This document shows, in pieces, positions 59,101-64,000 of a stretch of DNA of 64,000 nt. The DNA is from JAAZAI01 sp050942875. Its GTDB lineage: Bacteria; Verrucomicrobiota; Kiritimatiellia; RFP12; UBA3636. A program made the translations under genes and the position numbers. Numbering within the stretch: position 1 is the first letter of the stretch; each line of letters starts with the position of its first letter. The notes below the pieces were generated by a model, which did no database searches, was not told the DNA's origin, and saw nothing but the letters and a program-made list of their open reading frames with translations. The stretch lies in assembly GCA_050942875.1 (NCBI GenBank), contig JBMNOD010000008.1, positions 1 through 64,000 on the forward strand, read 5' to 3'.

Positions 59101-59644
59101 CGGGCTGCTGCTTCAGGTTGAAGACGCGCGTGGCCGCCTCCTTGCCGTTGACGCGGAAGACGTACTTGGCGGCGCCCGGCTCGGCTTTGCGCGTCAAGCT
59201 GACGGCGACGGGCTTGCCGAACTGGAAGCCCTCGACGGGGCCGGTCAGCCCCGTCCCGCTGGATTCCTTCGGGGATCTGGCGACCCAGTACCGCCCCTTG
59301 TCCGTGAGGGCGAAGAGGAAGCCCTCGAGGGAGAAGCCGCAGAAGGAATTTCCCGGGACGTTGTCGTCGCCAGGCGAGTTGACGGTGACGTCCATTTCCG
59401 CATGGAACTCCGCCGGCGTGTCCCGCCGCATCCGCAGCTCGCCGCCCCGGGGGAAATGGACCTGGCCGTCCGCGGAGAGGATTCGGCCGTTCCATTCCTT
59501 CCCGACGACCCAGTTTTCGGCGAAGGTCTCCTTCGCGTCGAAGGCGTCCTGGAAGACGGGCGTTCCGCGCTCCTGGGCGCAGGCCGGCAGCGCCAGAAGC
59601 GCGGCCGCAAATGAAATCGCGAGTTGTCTGAACCAATTTCCCAC
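56111..59644 (-). CDS. Giant secreted multi-CBM/TIM-barrel protein, paralogue of 32738-36166
   Basis: 1177 residues; GTG start with AGAGG six bases before. Signal peptide about 1-23 (ends ACAQE). The domain order mirrors the plus-strand paralogue: jelly-roll (30-195), CBM4/CenC-like module ('NLVFNSGFEHALDGFP', 'GRFSLKLVNDG'), CBM9/DOMON-like region ('RTEAYLACDERQVYVGFRCHV'), beta domains, and a barrel with 'ITQMVLDEPELGRASDWSRDFL', 'NNTVLGIPARHGNLETDILM', and 'YREPTYGEQIAQTYGNI'. The shared DEPEL motif supports a conserved catalytic or binding acid. It is coupled to the small ORF downstream. Confidence 0.75.
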   Translation of the reverse strand: MGNWFRQLAISFAAALLALPACAQERGTPVFQDAFDAKETFAENWVVGKEWNGRILSADGQVHFPRGGELRMRRDTPAEFHAEMDVTVNSPGDDNVPGNSFCGFSLEGFLFALTDKGRYWVARSPKESSGTGLTGPVEGFQFGKPVAVSLTRKAEPGAAKYVFRVNGKEAATRVFNLKQQPDGTYEPLRVFSYRVDMSIDNFGLFTVKGGADDSPNLVFNSGFEHALDGFPPYYSTPSFNLATITNIPYETFLDSVALDGVEKHSGRFSLKLVNDGRTGGGAQSIAPWGVGTVVGGAGVFSVWMKADHADFPVSLRYGGRPEVVKVGTEWARYETVNTNLPRPGVYSPVRISFKEPGTLWIDDLQAEFISPPAADELASGRTFATPYKPSALDRARFGSQPPATGRAPEIVVPRLPAGIDPAKGFDAWTPHAAMCDRFHNNEKPPKTRTEAYLACDERQVYVGFRCHVADLDAIDPQVDMVEFLAEPLVSGKKFMQFQFFVHADNTREDKGLGMDSAWEGRWTSVVTRNEQASSLDYTLAIPWSDFAHPEIKTRWIVNLHRYDSATKEVVTLIQSHYPSFANPQLWPFATFPEDLVAAQAIGVSGGEYSDAAVSLDIVNPVSSDRAVTVALTTDGRTATQEATLKPGANRVAVEVPLADPKVAVEILEGGERLSNQLCTLEKRDPVSMLGRLSFYMEEAEAPFRVETRVAAPETLAAVLSCGPVVAKRKAESKFTMSLPLRDIPEGEHRATLALVDPDGKTVAQTSAPLVKRAFKAGAAQVNHFSRSLMHDGKPVVPFAPFIVVLARYGMTTEQMDAHVELLRKHGFRFAHILFESDNPATMEKENALVRHFLDAADARGIKVILWSKYYDYTDEACEQTRLALDAPNVITQMVLDEPELGRASDWSRDFLRKMRAFFPYHPTQMNNTVLGIPARHGNLETDILMLDDYLTNTENRTVESVVQHADVMWRAGAAEGKPCWYFIVGNNTSLHYREPTYGEQIAQTYGNIAAGCTGFSLFYGWPGTHGNWKAYLQLNREILALTDVLTSEEETAPVSATGDPALMRHITRLHDGHLHVIACNIDAQDAGDVTFTLPTGLRVAGDADVLFEDRKAPVENGRFRDAFAGHARHVYRLKLAEPVQSHVVAFGSVTSDSRRCQVPSGRRKGIKAINATTEGKR

Positions 59645-59660
59645 TTTCCACCTCTTGCGG

Positions 59661-61886
59661 CTAGTCCGTCCAGAAGATCCGGGTTTCGTGACGCTTCAGC
59701 GTGAGCGTCACCCGTCCTTTCGCATCGCTTTCCAACGTGGAGCCATCGAGCGCGTCGACAAGCGTGCCGACTGTCGGCAGCGCCAGCGTCTTCACGCCGG
59801 CGGACGACGATGAAACGGCCAGCATGGAGCGGTTGGCGTAGATCACGTCGCCGTCTTCCGCGTAGATGTGGACGCCGGCCCGGCGCAGCAGCTCGCGCAG
59901 CAAATTCGTCGGGAGGCACGGCGCCGAGGAGAAGACGGACGTCCATTCCGGATGCCGCTTGCGGGCGAGGCCGACGGCGCCCGAGCGGAGGAAGCCGAGG
60001 GGCTCGGCGTCGGCATCGGCCACGGCGAGCATCGACGGCTTGACGCCCACGTCGATGTGAAGCCAGCCGTACCGGACGTCTTCGCCGTTCGGCATCAGCC
60101 CGGTCCGCCCGGGATCGACCCAGACGGTCAGGGGCTGGTTCGCCGGCGCCTCTTCAAGGGACATGCCGACCAGCGCGCTCGCCGTCGTCGCCGAGAACGT
60201 CCGTCGGCCCCCGCGGTCGTCGAGCAGGCCGGCCGCATAGCAGAAGAACAGCGTCCTGCCGCCGGACTTCAGCTTCTCGACGCCCGCCAGCGTCTCCGCG
60301 TCCACGCGGAAGAGGTTGAGAAAGACGATGGCCTTGAAGCGCGATGTGTCCTCGTTATGCAGGAACGACTGGAGCTCGAAGAACTCGAACGGCGCGCCGA
60401 CGGGGAAGAACGCGCCGTGGCTCTCCGTCAAAAGCATGCTGTGGAACAGCGCGTTGCAGCGCTGGGCCGACATGCTGCGCTCGTCGATGACGACGGCGAC
60501 CTCGGCGACCGGCGAGCGATCGCGTTTCAGGGCCTCGAGCCCCACGCGCTGAAGCTGGTTCACGATCGCGTGTCGATAGGGGGCCTGGAACCATTTTGCG
60601 CCCAGGCTGTACCACCAGAGCTGCTGGCCGTGGGAGAGGACCTGCGCGAAGCTGCTTCGGAAGAACATCTCGTCGTGCCAGGCGTCCCGGGTGCAGAACG
60701 AGGCGCCGGCGACGCCGACGCCCGCAGGCCGATGATCGTCCTCCAGGAACACGAGCTTGTTGTGGCTCGCCGCCGAGTTGGCGAACGGCCCCATGACCAT
60801 GCTGGCCGTGAACGGCCTCTCGTCCGCGCGGAAGAAGTATTCGCACGGACTGCAGAAGAAGTCGATGTCGTCGCTTTCCAGGAGCTTGCCGACCGCCAGA
60901 TGCCCGCACTGGGAGAGATTCTGAAGGCGGCTGAGGCCAAGCGAGTAGCCGTAGAAGAAGCCGATCAGCTTGGGGCTGTCGGCCGTTGCGGCGCGGATGG
61001 CGCGGGCGAAGCCGAGGATGATCTGCGCGACGCGGTCGTTGAGCCAAAGCGAGAATTCCTCGACGCGCCGGGAGACGTCGTTCGCCGGATCGAGAAACTC
61101 GCCGTGATCCGACGCCAGGCAGTCGGCGGGCAGCGGCACGGGGTTCTCGGGGCAGTCGACGCCGCGGGCGCGGAGGTGGTCGCGGAAGGCTTTTTGGGTC
61201 GGCGCGCTGAAGTCGCACGTCGCCTCGGGCGCGAAGGTCCGCAGGAACCACTCGTTGGTGTTGAGGGCGCAGGGCAGCCAGCCGTAAACGCGGCCGGCGT
61301 AGTCGCTGGCGCGCACGTGCGCGACCATGGCCTTCAGGCAGTCGATCGCGTGCGTGTCCCAGAACGGGTCGCCCACCGAAATCGCCAACGTGGATTGATG
61401 CCTCGCATGCTGGGTGGCATGGCGGTCTTTCGCCACGTCGGCGGCGAGGCAGGCGTCCACCACGGCGCCCCACGGGTTGCGGAACTCGATCAGGTTCGTC
61501 GTGCGGCCCTCGGCGTCGGCCGCCTGCTCGACATGCCATGCGGGCGTGAAGACCGCGGCCTGGATGCGGATCACCACGGCGGCTTTCGGGCTTCCGGGGG
61601 GCGTGTGCGCGTCGTAGAGCCGCAGCACCGTCCGGATGCGCGTGTCCATGTCCGTGAAGTCGTAGTCCCCCGGGCCTTTCCAATCCGGGAAAACCGGCAC
61701 CCAGCAGAGCATGACGCCCTGCTTCGCCATGGCCGGAATCTCGATCTCGGCCGAGTCGAGCAGCGTCTGCAAATCAGGGCTCTCGTTGATCTTGAAGCAC
61801 GTGAACGGCTGGACGGCATCGTCGATGAACAGGCTCATGCCGCCATGATGCCTGCCGACCCGGACGCGATGTTCCTTTGAAGTCAT
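59661..61886 (-). CDS. Cytoplasmic GH42-like hydrolase
   Basis: 741 residues; AAAGGA precedes the ATG and contains the stop of the isomerase gene. Early parts show TIM-barrel strands ('IPAMAKQGVMLCWVPVFPDW', 'AAVVIRIQAAVFTPAW', 'GRVYGWLPCALNTNEW'), and 'LIGFFYGYSLGLSRLQ', 'DIDFFCSPCEYFFRADERPF', 'NKLVFLEDDHRP' follow in the order seen in GH42-type barrels; the Glu in 'FLEDDH' is a candidate nucleophile. Residues 480-640 form a flavodoxin-like domain ('KAIVFLNLFRVDAETLAGVEKLKSGGR'), the end a beta domain. No signal peptide. Its family is close to, but not clearly within, GH42. Confidence 0.65.
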   Translation of the reverse strand: MTSKEHRVRVGRHHGGMSLFIDDAVQPFTCFKINESPDLQTLLDSAEIEIPAMAKQGVMLCWVPVFPDWKGPGDYDFTDMDTRIRTVLRLYDAHTPPGSPKAAVVIRIQAAVFTPAWHVEQAADAEGRTTNLIEFRNPWGAVVDACLAADVAKDRHATQHARHQSTLAISVGDPFWDTHAIDCLKAMVAHVRASDYAGRVYGWLPCALNTNEWFLRTFAPEATCDFSAPTQKAFRDHLRARGVDCPENPVPLPADCLASDHGEFLDPANDVSRRVEEFSLWLNDRVAQIILGFARAIRAATADSPKLIGFFYGYSLGLSRLQNLSQCGHLAVGKLLESDDIDFFCSPCEYFFRADERPFTASMVMGPFANSAASHNKLVFLEDDHRPAGVGVAGASFCTRDAWHDEMFFRSSFAQVLSHGQQLWWYSLGAKWFQAPYRHAIVNQLQRVGLEALKRDRSPVAEVAVVIDERSMSAQRCNALFHSMLLTESHGAFFPVGAPFEFFELQSFLHNEDTSRFKAIVFLNLFRVDAETLAGVEKLKSGGRTLFFCYAAGLLDDRGGRRTFSATTASALVGMSLEEAPANQPLTVWVDPGRTGLMPNGEDVRYGWLHIDVGVKPSMLAVADADAEPLGFLRSGAVGLARKRHPEWTSVFSSAPCLPTNLLRELLRRAGVHIYAEDGDVIYANRSMLAVSSSSAGVKTLALPTVGTLVDALDGSTLESDAKGRVTLTLKRHETRIFWTD

Positions 61887-61888
61887 GA

Positions 61889-62857
61889 TTATCCTTTCTG
61901 TTCCAGAAACAGCCGCCAATTGCGGGCGTTGGTCGCATAGTCGCCTTGCTCGAAGGTGATCTCGCCGGCATAGCCGATGTCCCGCATCGCCCGGATCGCG
62001 GCCAGCCAGTCGATCGTGCCGATCCCGACGGGGTTGTGCCGGTCGCGGTCGGCGAAGTTGTCGTGGAAATGCGTCTCCAGGAAATGCGGGCCGCAACGGC
62101 GGATCATGTCCGCCACGTCGAGATCGTTCATGTGGCAGTGCCCCGAATCGATGCAGATGCCGAAGTTGGGCGCGCCCACCGCGCGGATCAAGTCGATGAG
62201 GGATTCCGCCCGCGTGTTCACGTCGTAAAGTTCGGAGCAGGCGGTCTCCACGCTCACGGCGATGCCGCGTTTCGCAGCCTCCGCGCAAAGATGCCGGTAC
62301 GAAGCGATGCTGTCCGGGAGCACGCGATCCCTGCCATAGAGCTCGCGCACGCGATCCGCGTACTCGGCGTAGGGGATCGTTCCCGCCGCGAGCAACTCGG
62401 CCGGCGTCGGACGCCGCTTCGCATGGACCGCCTGCGGCACGGCGATGCCTCCGACATGGGTCGTCACGCGCTTGAGGCCGACGAGCGCGGCCATGTCGAG
62501 GATCTTCTCGTGCGTTTCGAAAATCGCCTCCAGGGGGAAGCCCGGCTCCGGGAGCAGGTTGAGGAAATGGGAGGAAGGGATGTCGAGCCCGTTCCCGCGC
62601 ACGATCTTCGCCACTTCGAGCAAGTCGGCGTCCGGACGGCGCACGATCAGGCACGCGTCCTCGCGGAAGAGGACGTCCCGCTCGTCGCAGACGGCGTCAA
62701 CGGGCTCGACGGTGAAGAAAATGTTGTTGAAGTAGACGCCGACGTAGTCCAGCGCCTTCATCTCGCGGCACTGGCGGTCGAGGACGTCCAGGGCCGCCAC
62801 GTCGATGTTCAACGTGCCGACGAGACGGTTGAGATCGGGTTGCTTGTCATTGCGCAT
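61889..62857 (-). CDS. Sugar phosphate isomerase/epimerase (xylose-isomerase-like barrel)
   Basis: 322 residues; the start at 62857 has GGGGGGAA upstream. A TIM barrel of the AP-endonuclease-2 type with metal ligands in the expected places: Glu in 'IAVSVETACSEL', Asp/His in 'NFGICIDSGHCHM', His in 'FLETHFHDNF', and Glu in 'GEITFEQGDYA'. Such proteins isomerise or epimerise free or phosphorylated sugars, or dehydrate inosose. It is the first gene behind the operon promoter; the GH42-like gene starts 2 bases after its stop. Confidence 0.83.
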   Translation of the reverse strand: MRNDKQPDLNRLVGTLNIDVAALDVLDRQCREMKALDYVGVYFNNIFFTVEPVDAVCDERDVLFREDACLIVRRPDADLLEVAKIVRGNGLDIPSSHFLNLLPEPGFPLEAIFETHEKILDMAALVGLKRVTTHVGGIAVPQAVHAKRRPTPAELLAAGTIPYAEYADRVRELYGRDRVLPDSIASYRHLCAEAAKRGIAVSVETACSELYDVNTRAESLIDLIRAVGAPNFGICIDSGHCHMNDLDVADMIRRCGPHFLETHFHDNFADRDRHNPVGIGTIDWLAAIRAMRDIGYAGEITFEQGDYATNARNWRLFLEQKG

Positions 62858-62902
62858 GGGAATTCCCCCCTTGGACCTCCGACAGAAAATCAATACGTGA
62901 TG

Positions 62903-62931
62903 AGCTTAGCAGACGACATGCGCCAATGCAA
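62903..62931 (-). promoter_or_regulatory. Promoter of the minus-strand glycan operon
   Basis: On the minus strand TTGCAT (62931-62926) and TAAGCT (62908-62903) are 17 bases apart. Transcription should begin near 62896, about 40 bases before the isomerase ATG. Confidence 0.55.
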
Positions 62932-62933
62932 GC

Positions 62934-62954
62934 AAAAACACCGGGCGCCGGCGT
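62934..62954 (-). terminator. Rho-independent terminator of the LacI-type regulator gene
   Basis: ACGCCGG, loop CGC, CCGGTGT (one G-T pair) followed by TTTTT on the minus strand, 8 bases after the regulator stop. Confidence 0.65.
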
Positions 62955-62962
62955 GCCCGCGC

Positions 62963-64000
62963 TCACGTCCTCTCCTTCTTCCCCTCCTTCCGGGGCGGCG
63001 CGCAGGATTCCGGCGCCTCCAAAACCGATTGGATCAGAACCGGAGGCAACGGGCCGGCGCCTCCGCGAATGCGCTGCACCAGCATGGCGGCGGACTGGCG
63101 CCCGATCTCATGTTCAGAGAACGTCAATGTCGTCAGGGTGATGCCGGTGACGTTGTTGACCCGGTCCCCCTGGGTGATGATCGAAAGATCGTCCGGAATG
63201 CGCAACCCCAGCGTCAGCGCGGCCGTCATCAACGGCAGCGCGGTCGAAACCGACGCGACGACCGCCGTCGGGCGCCTCGGCTTCGACAGCACGTCAACCC
63301 ATCGGCCCACACGATCCGAGCGCTCCACCCGGTCCGACTCGCGGATCACGCGGGGCGCCAGCCCGGCGTCGGACATCCGCCGGCAATAGCCGTCCTCGAA
63401 TTCGACGATTCCGTAATGTCCGGCCGACTTCGACAGGGAGCCGAACGTGTAGTCGGCGAAGGCGATTCGCCGGTGCCCCAATCCAAGCAGATGATCCACC
63501 GCCTTGCGCGCCGCATCCGCCTCGTCCAAGTACACGCAGTCGCGCTCGAGCTTGGAGCGGATCCAGACGCATGGCAGACGGCTCGCCGCAATGCGGTCGA
63601 CCATGTCGGGCGGGATGTGCGTCGCAATCGCCACCAGCAGGCCGTCCGCAGTCCATTCGCGCAACAGTTTGGGGACCAGCGAAGCATCCTCCAGCGTCTC
63701 GTTCGGCAGCCGGGCGACGTTCAAATGCATGTCATGCTCGGCGAGCGCGTCGCAAATCCCCTCGATGGCGGCCTGGTGCAGCAGCGTCGTGTCCGGATGC
63801 GCGCTCATCAGCAAGGTGATGCAATCAAACCGTCCGCTTCGCATGGCGCGGGCGGATGAATTCCGCCGGTAGCCAAGACGCCTCGCCGTCTCCTTCACCA
63901 ACCGGCACGTCTCCTCGCGGTACCGCTGCTCCCGGCCACCCAGAATGTGAATGACCGACGACAACGACAACCCGCAGGCCTTCGCCACATCCTTGACCGT
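62963..64000 (-). CDS. LacI-family transcriptional regulator, N-terminus cut by the window edge
   Basis: At least 345 residues; the frame is open to base 64000, and the last codons before the edge read 'TVKDVAKACGLSLSSVIHIL', the LacI helix-turn-helix, so only a few residues are missing. 'GYRRNSSARAMRSGR' is the hinge. The periplasmic-binding-type domain follows, with 'DGLLVAIATHIP', 'VDHLLGLGHRRIAFADY' and 'IPDDLSIITQGD'. It probably controls the operon that starts 100 bases downstream, and may sense a sugar from it. A terminator and a separate promoter lie between them. Confidence 0.9.
   Translation of the reverse strand, partial: TVKDVAKACGLSLSSVIHILGGREQRYREETCRLVKETARRLGYRRNSSARAMRSGRFDCITLLMSAHPDTTLLHQAAIEGICDALAEHDMHLNVARLPNETLEDASLVPKLLREWTADGLLVAIATHIPPDMVDRIAASRLPCVWIRSKLERDCVYLDEADAARKAVDHLLGLGHRRIAFADYTFGSLSKSAGHYGIVEFEDGYCRRMSDAGLAPRVIRESDRVERSDRVGRWVDVLSKPRRPTAVVASVSTALPLMTAALTLGLRIPDDLSIITQGDRVNNVTGITLTTLTFSEHEIGRQSAAMLVQRIRGGAGPLPPVLIQSVLEAPESCAPPRKEGKKERT

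Overview
The window is GC-rich (roughly two thirds G+C) and carries few regulatory genes but many secreted or intracellular glycan-active proteins. The mix of DUF4838 proteins, NPCBM and malectin modules, beta-helix glycosidases, LamG-type secreted proteins, xylose-isomerase-like epimerases, a REP-associated transposase and a gliding-type (GldAFG) ABC system suggests a PVC-group bacterium of the Kiritimatiellota/Lentisphaerota type. This is an inference from gene content; there is no rRNA or other phylogenetic marker strong enough to prove it.

Region 1 (0.3-16 kb) is mostly housekeeping. On the minus strand runs argF, pyrB, exbB, exbD, a tonB-like gene and a small secreted protein; exbB starts on a TTG that overlaps the pyrB stop. 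A RAYT transposase with 'GGGGTCTGTCCCC' repeats follows, then a minus-strand gldA-gldF-gldG-DUF4340 operon. Between gldA and the plus-strand FadL-type porin lies a hairpin-rich 275-base stretch without a gene. A TetR regulator and a lone hisF, preceded by a 30-codon ORF, complete the region.

Region 2 (15-45 kb, plus strand) is accessory glycan metabolism. It holds two paralogous secreted proteins of unknown function, two tandem DUF4838 hydrolase-like proteins, a phospholipase-C-like/NPCBM protein, a HAD phosphatase, a GH29 alpha-L-fucosidase, a clan GH-A hydrolase, a GH42-like protein, a LamG protein, a giant CBM/TIM-barrel protein, a PIG-L deacetylase, a NagB-like deaminase and a serine hydrolase. 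It ends with a sugar ABC transporter: a binding-protein/permease fusion, a permease with a very large periplasmic insertion, and a MsmX/UgpC ATPase. Decay marks this region: a frameshifted signal-peptide gene, a GH92 mannosidase reduced to its two ends, a MITE-like element, and several tandem duplications.

Region 3 (45-64 kb, minus strand) reads as one long operon downstream of a LacI-type regulator that runs off the right edge. Its order is sugar isomerase, GH42-like hydrolase, giant CBM/TIM-barrel protein, a 42-aa coupled ORF, BadF-type kinase, two SIS proteins, a 1440-aa LamG/TIM/malectin protein, and two right-handed beta-helix glycosidases. Both operons meet tail to tail at 45.44-45.46 kb.

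Together the genes describe release (fucosidase, polygalacturonase-like, GH5-like and GH42-like enzymes), uptake (the unusual ABC transporter) and intracellular processing (deacetylase, kinase, SIS isomerases, NagB-like deaminase, epimerase) of an amino-sugar- and fucose-containing glycan. The substrate is inferred, not shown.
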